The position numbers and the translations under genes are program-made. Below are positions 12,601 through 24,096 of a stretch of 64,000 nucleotides of DNA, piece after piece. The stretch is taken from positions 14,295,569-14,359,568 of the forward strand of contig NC_049983.1 in the NCBI RefSeq assembly GCF_000003815.2, read 5' to 3'. This stretch comes from Branchiostoma floridae (lineage: Eukaryota > Chordata > Leptocardii > Amphioxiformes > Branchiostomatidae). The notes beneath the pieces are model-generated. The model saw nothing but the letters and a program-made list of their open reading frames with translations. It had not been told where the DNA came from and did not search any database. Positions within the stretch are counted from its first letter, which is position 1, and each line of letters opens with the position of its first letter.

Positions 12601-13304
12601 ACTGCACGGTCGCCACCCACCTGATCGACCTGGTGGGACCCATCGCCGTGACCTCCGCTAACCCGTCCGGGGAGGCAGACACCACGCACCACTCACAGGT
12701 GCTGGCCAAGCTAGGAGACAACGTAAGTGCAGGGAAATTGATATCTGCAACTTTTCTTTCTTCATTGCAAACTTTGAGTTTAGGTTCGAGTGACGAATGT
12801 AGTTGATTACGTGTAGAGTAAGACAAATGGAAGCATAAATTTTCCTGAAAGCCTCATTGTGTTATATGTCATTTCATTATCATTAACCCGTAGGTGGACG
12901 GAGTACTGTGTGATGGCCCATCGCCCGAGAACGTCGCCTCCACCGTCGTGAACTGTGCGAAGATTGACGAGGGTGAGCTCGGCTTCTTTCGGGTTGGCAT
13001 CGTGCCCAGGGCGCAGGTTATCGGCATCTTCGACTCCGTCCGTCGGCGTCACGGCAGAAGCAGTTCGGCGGGCAGACGTAACGACAGCGCCCCGCGCCGT
13101 CACTACGGATCCACCAACGCGGCGCGAACCGGCCACGTCGTCCGGGGCGTTGCGTCAGGCCTGGCGGGAATCCTACAAGTACATGCCCAGGAGGACGACA
13201 CGGACATCGGCGCTTCACCACAGGTCGCGGTCGTCAGTGGTGCTGATGACACGGCTAACTCTCTAGCTTTCTCCACAACCAATCTACTGGACTTAAAATC
13301 TTAA
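9665..13304 (+). CDS. GPR1/FUN34/YaaH-like triple membrane module fused to YrdC domain, copy 2
   Basis: Six exons: 9665-9857, 10088-11806, 11979-12127, 12240-12339, 12520-12722, 12894-13304. They join to 924 residues. Residues about 1-620 carry three YaaH-like repeats; hallmark segments read G-L-L-Q-F-S-A-G, G-L-A-Q-L-L-V-S and G-V-I-Q-F-V-A-G, the last followed by S-F-S-R-G and S-T-A-F. Residues about 637-820 are the YrdC domain with P-T-D-T-V-Y and T-S-A-N-P-S-G kept, but the K-x-R-P motif of copy 1 reads K-K-Q-A. A tail of about 100 residues, Arg/Ser-rich at first, has no match in copy 1. An in-frame acceptor at 12456 would add 21 codons. A splice-like CAG directly precedes the ATG, so a 5' UTR intron is possible. 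The enzyme role is doubtful for this copy. Confidence 0.85.
12343..12356. promoter_or_regulatory. X-box-like site in an intron of copy 2
   Basis: GTTGCCATGGAAAC just inside the intron after exon 4 fits the RFX X-box pattern. A chance match cannot be excluded. Confidence 0.2.
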
Positions 13305-15141
13305 AATCGGCAGGTCTGAGCAAAAAGGAGCTTAGTTAGAACGAACACTGTACAGCGCGTCAAAACTACAACGGAATATCTTTCAAAATCTCATGGCTGT
13401 AAAGTGTAAATACTTACTTTTATTCGTACCCTATCATAAACAATATTGTATAAACCCAATTATAGATTCAACTTTACTTTATTTCTAATAAGACTTTTTC
13501 AGTTTGGTCCTACAACGCATTATTTTTTCTGTAATAAAATCAGCATATACAACTTAATGACGGATTACCTTAAGGCTTTACTTCAAAGTAAAAACATGAT
13601 CCCACAATAAATCTGCAGTCCTACTTAACGAGTAGATTTAGAAGTAGACTTGCATTGGTTGTTGGGGCGTTGTTTGAGGTATACGGCAAGCATTTACAAT
13701 CGGGAACGGTACGGCTGTATGTAGTTGATATTGATATTAGTTCTGATTTCCTTAGCCGTATGTTGGTCCTTTGAATTGCACCATATGTACTTACTTGTTG
13801 CAAAGTACATGGCGTTGTGCCCTGAATGCCGATCGTGCTACTACTATGTCAATGAATCATTGAATAAACTCATGAAAATGAGGATTGAATGAGTTATCTT
13901 GATTGATCTGATTTTATGTCTGATGGGAGGAAATGTAGAGTTACATGTAGCACATAAAGTGTAAGATCAACAACACGCTTCTCAACTACATCTTTTTTTC
14001 TATCAACGTACGAACTGAGTATGTGAGTGAATACGAACTATTGAGGCGTAGAAATGTGGTCCGGGCGATAATCATAAGGAAGGGCATTTTTTTCGGAAAT
14101 GTTAGACAGACAGCGAACTTCTGAAGCCTTTGGGTTCCAGGTATTCTTTTCACTGTCACCTAGAATTCAATTTCCTTGTAACATATCATTTGAGTGGTCC
14201 TTTTTTACTGTACTTTTAGGCCTAGAAACGTTTGGTGAAGACTAGAATTCTGCCAAGTGCATGTAGCGCCACTGTGGGTACCGGGTGAAAAGAGCATCTT
14301 ACGGCACTTTAGGTGGCGTCACTGTGGCCAAGAGATTTGACGACGTATTCCATCGATTGACAAAAAAGACATTATTGTATTAAGCCTTGGTTGTTCAGTT
14401 TTACTTGTATGTTTTGATACTTGTTGACATTCCCAATATATAAAGTACACAAATCCAATCTAGAACGCAGCGAAGCAGTCAACGTGCCGCATTCCAGTGA
14501 TCATGAGATCCTCGTCTGCAAAAGAGAGGAGAGGGGTGTACTTGCGCATGTAGAATACGGAAGATCTAAAACGAGCAGACATGACCTCATCTAAGTGGTT
14601 TTACGAATGACTCACAAGACTCTCCCGTGGTCGTGTGTAATGGTTCCACGGTTAAGTTTCGGTGGCAACAAGTAGTTACTTGCCCAAAATACCACGTGAT
14701 ATTATCGATTTTGTTCATGCAAGACAGGTCAAGGGTACTTGACTCCAACAGGTAGCATGACGTACTCGAAACCAGTTCTCGGAAGAGGAAATGCTGTACG
14801 ATATCAACTCCCTTCTTGGAATAAACGGAAACTTTGGTCCGCATGCATGTGTCGTGCGTGTGTGGCCGACCTTGCCAAGCGGCTTTCGTTACTAGGTGAT
14901 GGATTACATCACGCGGAAGTGACTAGGTGGTTTCCATCGGTATGAGCTCAGACTTTGTCATTCTGACCAACCGACGGCCTGGACATAAAACGATTCTGAT
15001 TCGCCTAAATGATCACATGATGTTGAAGACTGTTATTTAAAGAGTCTAACATCTGACCTGTCAATAGTCCCGACAGTCCCACGTACAGTCCCAGGTACAG
15101 ACGTCCGTCCATCTTACCGTATCTACAGCCCTACAGAGACA
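13305..15141. other. 3' UTR of copy 2 and intergenic DNA
   Basis: AATAAA occurs at 13533-13538 and 13863-13868 and may end the copy 2 transcript. The remainder is AT-rich and holds no supported exon. The last part presumably contains the PEBP promoter. Confidence 0.45.
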
Positions 15142-16920
15142 ATGGAGAAGCACGGCGTGGTACCAGACGTGATCGACGCCGCACCGAAAGGTGTTTTGGA
15201 GGTGGGGAAAAAGAAGTACTATGCAATAATGAACTACATGTACCAATCCTTTTGACTTGCTAGGTGGAAAACTTTTTTACCGGTGGAAATTTCGTAACTG
15301 AGCAATTTTCTGTTCACAGGTTCAGTACGGAGCGCAGAAGGTGGACTTTGGGAACGAGCTGACTCCTACACAGGTATGACATTGTCTCAAATAACTCCCC
15401 TCGATCGCGATTCAAGTGTGGTACAACCGTAGTTAGTCCTTGCACCGTGAAATTGAAAGATATCATAGGTTAGAAGAACATTTTGTGCTTCATGTTTCTT
15501 TCCCTTGATCGTAGGTAAAGGACAATCCCACGGTTCTGAAGTGGGACAGCGAACCGGGAGCCTTCTACACTCTCATTCTAACAGGTAGGACTTCCCGCCG
15601 TCTAGTTATGGATTGCCTAAGGGGTGGGCAGGGCTGGAAGAAATAGAAGGACGTGAGGAGAATTGAATAGCAGAAGGACCGTGACACAGGGAAATATTGA
15701 ATAGCAGAGTGCTAGTGGATTTATCAAAACGCTGAGAGTGACCATGTGTGAGAGAATGGGGAATGGGGGAAGTATGTACGTCTGGGGAAGGGTAGCAAGA
15801 CTCGCCAGCATTAAGATTCATATTGCAAGCATCATGAGAGCTCGAGTCAACTGCGCATTTATTTCCTCTTTCGCATAGCTTGTCTTGTGATTTCCAAGTC
15901 ATCTGCGTGGTAAAGTTTCAGTTTCGATGACGCTCGCGCCATGCTTTGTCAATCAAGACACGCTGTATCCCTAATACTAGGCAACACGACTTTGCCTAAC
16001 TCTGCGATAACTTTGATGGTTTCAGATCCTGACGCACCCAGCCGTGCCAACCCGGAGTACAGAGAGTGGCACCATTGGTTGGTGACCAACATCCCCGGAA
16101 ATGACGTCAGTAAGGGGGAGGAGCTATCACAGTTCGTTGGGGCGGGGCCACCTCAGGGCACAGGTGAGGTCAATGGAGATACAGATTAGAGTTGTGATTG
16201 AATGAAAGCCTTTATTGTACATTATTTCTGTCCAACTTGGCTAAGCACAGGTCACAAGAAAGACGTTTACAACATACACATGTTGTCTAGTACATAAATT
16301 CGACTTCTTTTCGCTTCTTGGTAATGGGTAATGGTGAAAATGTGAGATGTATAGGTTTAGTTATAGTATACGTCTTCTGTGTGCTTGTATTCTAAAATTA
16401 AATTTTGATTTCATATAGCGATCTTTAGCATTGACTTGTAGACATAAATTCTATATCGAAGTGCTATGGCCGTATGCACTAAGGTTGCCATGTTCATCCC
16501 TTGCCATGCCAGGCCTACACCGTTACGTCTATCTGATCTACAAGCAGCCCGGCAAGATCTCGTGTGAAAACGAGCCCAAACTTACAAACACCTCCGGGGA
16601 AAACAGGTAAACATAACATTATTTTCTCTACGTCCATCACATTCTAACGTAGTACTTTTTTGCTATTGAATTACCTTAAGATATTTTTCTTATAAAATAT
16701 GTAAAAGGTCACATGTTCAACACGAAGGATGAATGTATCTTTTATGAGACACGTAACGTTATAAGTATCTTACAGTTGTTGTTTTTGTCCTTCCAGGGGA
16801 AAGTTTAGCGCCCGTGACTTCGCGAAGAAGCACGCCCTGGGTGCACCTGTGGCGGGAAACCTGTTCCAGGCGCAGTATGACGACTACGTGCCGATCCTGC
16901 ACAAACAACTCGGCTTCTAA
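15142..16920 (+). CDS. PEBP1: Phosphatidylethanolamine-binding protein (PEBP/RKIP)
   Basis: Six exons: 15142-15201, 15320-15373, 15515-15584, 16026-16163, 16513-16606, 16797-16920. They join to 179 residues, close to the usual length of cytosolic PEBP1. Exon 4 begins with the diagnostic D-P-D-A-P-S-R motif and continues to [12 protein letters not shown]. Exon 5 has the second anion-pocket motif G-L-H-R-Y-V-Y. The C-terminal helix region ends L-H-K-Q-L-G-F. There is no signal peptide, so a cytosolic protein is expected. Family members bind anionic phospholipid head groups, and in vertebrates RKIP inhibits Raf1. Lancelets may have several PEBP genes, so one-to-one orthology with PEBP1 is not certain. 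Confidence 0.93.
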
Positions 16921-17734
16921 CCGGAACCATAGCAACAGAACTTTGTAGTAATACCCAACAACGTCTATCGATAATAACAATCTGACACCCAGCTGTCGTT
17001 GGCGCATTTAATGAGCGACATGATATTCTATGTTTTCTTTAAGTGACATTCAATCAAGACCTACCGTGCATCAATAAATATGCTTTATAATGAATAAACA
17101 TGTGAGTTTGAGTTATTTGTGATAGATTTAAGTAATTTTTCCAGGTTATGCTATTGCATTGGATAATCAGTAAATTATTGCTCAATAAGGAAATATCAAA
17201 ATGTTGGTAGTTTTAGATTTAAGAGTTGTTAGGCTTCTCCTGAGTGTAATGTTCAAATCAAGAACAACCCCCACCTCAAACGTAACTTCTCGCCGCTCCG
17301 TCTAGCGTCAGAAACTGGAATCACAGCAGAAATTGTTAGGGACATTAGAGAAATTATGGTAAGAATTATATCTTTAAATGACCTTTACTTTGGGTCAACC
17401 ACATTATGGACAGGCAGCATTATTCGAGGGGGGGGGGAGAAAATAAACAGAACGGATCATAATGTCGCCTGTATAAAATGTAGGTCATTAAACAATATGT
17501 CACAAAGCCACCTTTGACCTCGGAGCTTTACCAGTTTGCGTTCTACCTACATTTTTTTTCTTTACACCAAATTTGAAATTAAAACCATTGCCTGTACAAT
17601 ACATTTCAACAATGTCACGCCACATTTTGTAAAAGAAAGGGCATGAACTGTAAACAGATAGCTTATTTGGATGTGCCATAGGTCAGTGTGACTGTGGGTC
17701 AGACAACATACCTCGCCCTGACGATTGGGCCGAT
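16921..17734. other. Spacer between PEBP and Rieske genes
   Basis: Apart from the PEBP polyadenylation signals, there is a G-run near 17430 and an exon-like open stretch ending in a donor-like ATG|GTAAGA near 17353. The latter has no recognisable homology and does not join in phase to the Rieske gene. The Rieske promoter is presumably here. Confidence 0.4.
17073..17098 (+). terminator. Polyadenylation signals of the PEBP gene
   Basis: AATAAA at 17073-17078 and again at 17093-17098, about 150 bases after the stop. Confidence 0.55.
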
Positions 17735-20700
17735 ATGGGACGGTTGTTCAAAGTCGGCTGTGCTTTTGTGAGGCATCGGTCTTCAGTCCTGACACCCATC
17801 CTACAGGTGGTTACCAAACCTCTGTCCACCACGAGTACCTCTGTGACCACGGAGGTTCACAAGTTCTGTCTGGAAACCCCTATTGACGAAGCCACCACGC
17901 CTCCTGCTAGCTGGTAAGGAAAATAACTGAACTTCTAAACGGTGTTCAAGATATATTCTCCTATTCGTACAAGCAGGCCATAATAAGCAGCTTTTGATAT
18001 CGAGAAATCGCCCCTACATCGTAATTGTTTATGGATCCACATGCAAGCCACTGGTCAAGATGGCGGGTCAAAGAACACAGTGCAAGTCTGATAATGATAT
18101 GATGAGCATTTGACAAAGATCATGCCAACGTAGGCTGTTAAAAGTTGTGTGCCGTCATGCCTTGGATACAGCTCGTTGTTATCGGCAAGGCATGAAATAT
18201 ATCTGACATTGCATACCTTCAATGAAAACAATAAACTGCTAGGGTCAGACATGGGTCAGTGTTCGAAACGAATTGTGTGCTGCACTTCTCATCTGTTCCG
18301 CCAGGTGGCAGTTTTGAACAACAGCTAAACGTAGTTCAGTGTTGATGAGATTGAAGTTTTGTATTCCTCAAGTTTTAAGTTAAAGAGTAAAACTGTTGCA
18401 GGTACACAGATGGACGTCTGCACGACCTGGAAATGAGAACTGTGTTCCGGCGGAACTGGGTAGCAGTGGGCGTGGCTAACCAAGTGGCAAAACCTGGACA
18501 GTTCTTCACAGGTGTGTTGAAACGAAAATCAACGGTCCACGCTCGACCCAGAACTACGTGATGCAATCTTTTAAAAATCATCCCCCGACACCCATTTTTA
18601 CTCGGATGATCCATTTATTTAAAACAATACATCTTGACCAGGATCAATATATAGAAAGTTTATTGCAAATTCTTGCCATCACTACAAACAGTGTATAACA
18701 ATATAGCAAGGTCTAGTCTAGTCTAAAAGCTAACTCTACATTCTAGGTTGTTGGGTTAGACTTCTTTCTCAAAGACAGTGGAAGACGAAAATCCCACCTT
18801 TTCTATAACGTTAATGTGTGAGTTTTGTGATGTTAGAAGGAGAATTGTTTTCTTCATGTCAGTGAACGTGGAGAAATTTTGGTGGAATCTGGTAGCCTCT
18901 TCAAATAGTAGAAGCTGTTTTCTTTCATGAATATATTATGATATATCATACAAATCAATTTTACTTCCCGGTATACTAGGTGTACTAGGCACCGACCCGT
19001 TTGTGGTGGTGCGAGACCAATCTGACCAGCTGCGGGCCTTCCACAACGTGTGCCGCCATCGGGCTAACATCGTGGTACGGCAGGGGGAGGGGCAGGCTCA
19101 ACACTTCACCTGCTGCTACCACGGGTGGACATACAGGCTGGACGGGAGGTCGGAAACTTCTCATTCAATTAAGTTCTACTGAACGCCCATTCCTCGTTAA
19201 CTGGGAAAATTGGAGGTAGAAAATTGTAAAAAATAAAGTTGTCCAAAACGCTTACCTGCTGGTATGAACTTGTTACCACTTATATCGACTATCTTTTGCT
19301 ATTTTTGTCTGGTGCTAACACGCTTAATTTTGGAGATATTTGATTTTTAGTAGGCCATGTCATCTTTCCTACAATTTTGTAATAAAGAGCATATTACTAC
19401 ACAGAGAAATGTTCCAGCAAGTAATAGTGGATTAACAACAGCCAAATTAGCGCATTTTCCAACCCAAAACCTTCAAATTACACGCCAATGAGAAATATTT
19501 AACCGCCGTGTCATTTGTTTCGGAATAATGATCAAAATTACTAGCTATTAAGTTTGCTACATTTGTATAAAAGTAAATAAATGATTTTTTTTCTGATATG
19601 AAGACAAACCGTTTAATACTCCTTAATTTTCACCCTGTAGGATGGGATAAGAGCGATAGAATATATTTATGAAAATGGTTGGAAGCAGGCGATATCTATT
19701 CTACAGGTAAATGCCAATGAACTGTGGTAACGTAAATTACAGAATCTCTAACATTTGGAGGAAAGCCGAATAGTGTACATACTGGCTCTATTTGAACTGA
19801 TCAGGTCATGTTCGTCTATAATGCTGGACCTCTTATCTTCATGTTGCTAACTCAGAGTAGCAAAAAAGTGTAATCTTTGTTATCCGGAATACCCGTATAA
19901 TCTTGTTCGTCCTATACCCACCCGGACTCTGCGGAAAGACACCCAAGATATGCAAGGTCCCTATCTTGGCGGGGTCTATTTAAATACATGCTAAGTAACA
20001 AAGGATTCACGCAATCACACGCTTTAGGTCAGAACCGCTTCGTCCTCGCGTCCTTTAATCAAGTCTTTGGGAATAGCAGGACATGATGCGATGGCAACAT
20101 GCACCAGATGGACTGGGCCTTTCTAGCACAAGCTTTCGATATTGGAAAGACAACAAACTAAACACCAGTTATCGCACTTCTTATAAAACATTTTTTAATG
20201 TCAGGACAATCTTTGTTCGTGGAACAAACACAATGTCACATCAATATAGAATGAATGTGCTACCTAACAAAATGTCGATCCATACACCTTATATCGTGTG
20301 GTTCAATAATACCGGCAGAAAGAACTGTGTAATATGTGTATAACAAGGCTTTTGTTGATGAGCAAGGCTATAAACAACAGTGAATTTTCCAAAAGAGAGC
20401 TGCATGTGTAAAGGCACTGGTCTGTTCTACAGTTATCCTGGCAGCCTGTCCCTTTATACTATTGTACTAATGCCACGATTACATGACAAGCCTGACGTTA
20501 TATAGATCTTGACTTTATAGAGTGGGATTGGTTTCACAAATAGCTTTCTGCCTTGAACCATGTGTCTGTCCATGTAAATACGACTGGACAAATCACGTAA
20601 CTGACATTCTCAACTATAATGGTTTTGGACATGTATGGACAAACCCGAGGTTGTATCAAGCAAAGGTGAAAACTTCGGAACATCTAATGATAGTGAAGTC

Positions 20701-23700
20701 TTAACTCAAGTTAGCTATTAACTTCTGCAGCCCATATGCTTTTGATCATGGAGCTTAAAACTCAATGACAAGTCCTCAATGTAGATAACGTGGCGCTAGC
20801 GTAAATAGTGTCGCTGATTTACCGCCGTCTGTACGTAAAGGGGTCCACTGTGTAAAACGAGAAATATTTCTGTGACACGAATCTTGACTACATTGACCTT
20901 CATAATTAGCTGATCATAATCTCTGTTGCTATTTAAGACAAACATGCTTGAAACGTACCTTACTTCATCAGTCAGTGTTGAGCATGAATTTCTGTCATTC
21001 CAGTCCTGTGATCTTCAAAAAGCGCGCGAAAATGACGACAAACTTGGAAGAGTCTACTTTGACAACATGGGTTTACTTTGGTTCAGTCCAACCCAATATA
21101 CATTTATTGAACTTGGCACTATACATTCCGTGTAATGTTGATTATTGAAGCATCAGATATCAATATAAACACCCGCATCTATGAGAAATGAAAAGTCCCA
21201 GCATCGTAAAATTCACTGAAACAGAAACATATAAACAGACTGCATTGTGACTCTATGGCAAGCCAAGCCCACCTACAGTAACATTACAGCAGAAAATAAG
21301 CCAAGCCCACCTACAGTAACATTACAGCAGAAAATATGTCTTTGGTTGATGTGCTCTTGCTGAACATCCGATGACATGTTGAAGAAAAAAAATGGTAACG
21401 TAAATTATATGGTAACGTAAATTATATTTATGCTTTTAATGATAAATAAAATTTTAACAAACAGCTCTGGAAAGATTAACTCTGCAGGCAATTACTTATC
21501 TGGGAGCATTCTTTCCTATGAGTAAAAAAGTAATGATCTTTCTATAATTCTAATGGACTTATTATGGTAACGTAAATTATATCAAAAAAGTGACAAACGG
21601 CCTGAGATTGGCGGTGATAGTCATGTTTCCAACATTCGTGTTTTATGTGTCCTGTCATTTGTTTGTTACGCAACACCACTGTTTAGCAGATAAAACAGTG
21701 AAAAAATTATCGGAAAATGTCTTTTCGTAAGCGAATTACACCCAACAGAAGTTCGGTAACGTAAATTATACAAAAGTTGGCGACAAGAATAAAACGGCAT
21801 CTGACGTAAAAGGGTCGTCTGCTGGACAAGTTCATCAACACGTGACAAGCCGGCCTAAGTGGTTGATGTAAATTATGACTGAAAATTTAAAGAACTAACG
21901 TCTTTTCATTATCAGAATGCCATGATATTCACCTTTATAGCATTTCCGACACGTGTTTTTAGCGTGTTTCTAAGCAAAACCTTACCCGGGACGACCAAAA
22001 GGCAACTAACAATGGTGGGAAAACATTGCTTAGCATATTACTATCATGTACTTGTAACGGAAAAGGGCAAAATACGTAGTCATTGTGTCTTTAAAGAAAA
22101 CTGTGGCCCGCTGCTTATGTGCGACAGCAATTTGCCCCTTTAACGAGGAATGGGCGTGAAGTTAAACCAGCGAAGACTGTACAATTTTTGCCCGCCGCAT
22201 ATATGGTAAATGACAACGATAGATGTATGTGGGCCAGGTGTGCGCCATCGCTAATTGAATTTTACGAGGCAGCCAATTGGCGCGCGGCATTTATCATACG
22301 CGATGGCCTGATTGGTCGACAGTGTTTAGCTCTTTCTGTTACTATAGTAGTTTGTTATCTACACGTGCAATTGCTTTGTATTCCTCTTTTTGTCGTTTCT
22401 TTTGCATTTTTTCTTGTGACAGGGAACGGTGTGCGTTGGTAAGTTGTTGATAATCAAGCCCTACCTCCAACCCATTAGACTATCGAAGGCCCTGCGCCTA
22501 CGCGGTATAAAGAACTTCTCTGCGCGAGAGAACGGCCTGAAGCCCGTAGCGGTGAGGACGTGGGGCCCGGTAGTGTTGGTGCAGCTGGAGGGAGACGGGA
22601 GGGAAGACTTCGAGGAGAAAACGTCTCCTTTGTTACAGCATCTCGACACGCAGGGCTTCACACACGGGATGAGGCACATATGTCGGCGAATCTATGATGC
22701 CAAGTATGTGAAGACTATGTTTTATTGTTATAGTACTTCGTCAGATATCGAAAAGTTCGACTCCCGTACAGAATTGTTTTTACCGACTAGAACCATGTCT
22801 TTATTTTTTCCATTAGATATAACAATATGTGCTGCTCTTCTACAAGTTCTGCTTTAACAGTTAACCCTCTCGGTGTTATCGTTTGTTGTGTGTGGCAGAG
22901 AGTCGATGCGTGGATTGCAGTACCAAATTTAGCAGATTGGGGGCAGGTCTGTAAAGTATTCCCTGGCCGGGTATAACCGCCTTTCCATGAATTGACATGG
23001 ATTGATGTTTTACCCCTTTGATACCTGTTCCTTTTACTAGATGAACTTAACTATGATATACTTACAGGTGTAACTGGAAATTGTTGGTTGAGAACGCACA
23101 GGACCATAATTCCCATGTTGAGTATGTTCACAAAGATCTGGCAAAAATCGTGGATCTGCCTTCCACCAAGGTGCAAGCAACCGAACTGTACAGCAAAATG
23201 GTAAGACTGCACAGTTTCAGAAACTAGCTATGAGTTTGTATTCACATTTATTCGCCATTGATAAGACTCTGTACATAAAGAAACTAGTGCCTCTATTCAA
23301 ATGTCTGCACAGACGAGTACCTCTAATACTTTTACCAATTCAGTATACACAAAATACCTGTCTCGATGATATCTAATTTATCGATGTGTATGTGGTAGCA
23401 TTAGAACGAATCACTCACTCGCTATCCATTGTTTGATTATACTGCTGCTGGGATCTCTGATGAACGAATGATGAAGAAATTTGGTGAAATTTAATCGTTG
23501 GCGTTTCTTCCGTTAGACGGGACAAGGAGCGACGGAAAACGAGCAGTCTACAGAAGGCCAGCGTTACGGTCAGGCGGGGTACATCGTAGCAAACGTCTTT
23601 CCAAACCTCGCCATCAACCGCTACGGTCCGTGGCTGGACACCAACCTACTCCTTCCCCTGGCCACTGACCGGACACGGATAGTCATGGACTACTTCTTAG

Positions 23701-23933
23701 AAGAAGACTTCGTCAAGAACATCGGTGACAAGGAACTGGCGGAGTTTGTTGAAACAAGTTTGAAGGACAGTGACCAGGTGCAGAAAGAGGACAATGACAT
23801 CTGTGAGAGTGTGCAGAGGGGACTGACGTCATCTGCCTATGACGTAGGGCGGTACCTACCCGCCATAGAACACGGTCCGCACAGGTTTCACATTTTCCTG
23901 GGGACGGAACTCAGGAAGGGACTGAAATTGTAA
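17735..23933 (+). CDS. Rieske [2Fe-2S] non-haem iron oxygenase, choline monooxygenase-like, probably mitochondrial
   Basis: Six exons: 17735-17913, 18402-18511, 18980-19148, 22479-22703, 23068-23200, 23517-23933. They join to 410 residues. The start at 17735 gives an N-terminus rich in Arg and hydrophobic residues without acidic ones (M-G-R-L-F-K-V-G-C-A-F-V-R-H-R), typical of a mitochondrial presequence. The Rieske cluster ligands are C-R-H, 17 residues, then C-C-Y-H, near residues 120-142, followed by G-W. The mononuclear iron site is in exon 5: N-W-K-L-L-V-E-N-x-x-D-H-N-S-H-V-E-Y-V-H. Family members use O2 and an electron-transfer partner; choline monooxygenase makes betaine aldehyde. The substrate is inferred from overall similarity only. 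The donor after exon 3 (AG|GTCGGA) is weak, and the intron that follows is 3.3 kb. Confidence 0.88.
19726..21770 (+). repeat. Cluster of GTAACGTAAATTA motifs
   Basis: The 13-mer GTAACGTAAATTA, usually preceded by TG and followed by T or C, occurs near 19727, 21395, 21411, 21567 and 21757. A shortened version (TGTAAATTATG) lies near 21866. Two copies are only 16 bases apart. All are on the same strand and inside one intron. Confidence 0.65.
21260..21335 (+). repeat. 38-base perfect tandem duplication
   Basis: Two adjacent identical 38-base units start AAGCCAAGCCCACCTACAGT and end in GCAGAAAAT, at 21260-21297 and 21298-21335. Perfect identity suggests a recent event. Confidence 0.8.
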
Positions 23934-24090
23934 ATGCAATGTTAGCTGGTTCTTTGCGTGTGTACGTTTCAGCACGACGCAGAGCACAGTTTTACGTATA
24001 TGAGATTTCTACCTAAAAGGTTTAGTCAGCTTGTGGTTTTATGAATGTGCACTGCAAAGCAGACGAGAAACGTATCCTTTTAAGTATGTC

Positions 24091-24096
24091 AATAAA
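24091..24096 (+). terminator. Polyadenylation signal of the Rieske gene
   Basis: AATAAA, 158 bases after the stop codon. Confidence 0.5.

Larger units (their letters stand above)
19149..22478. other. 3.3 kb repeat-bearing intron of the Rieske gene
   Basis: AT-rich DNA without supported exons. It holds five copies of GTAACGTAAATTA and a 38-base tandem duplication. A 107-codon ORF at 22119-22442 runs into the downstream acceptor region but has no recognisable domain and looks fortuitous. Confidence 0.55.

Noticed and set aside
17233-17357. Open stretch with acceptor-like and donor-like ends before the Rieske gene
   Set aside because: It ends in phase 0 before a region where the Rieske start has its own ATG and presequence; no homology was recognised.
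22425-22440. Possible 16-base micro-exon (CAG|GGAACGG...TTG|GTAAGT) in the Rieske gene
   Set aside because: Including it breaks the phase needed for the next exon, which begins at 22479.
22119-22442. 107-codon plus-strand ORF in the Rieske intron
   Set aside because: No domain, AT-rich composition, and it lies wholly between exons that join in phase without it.
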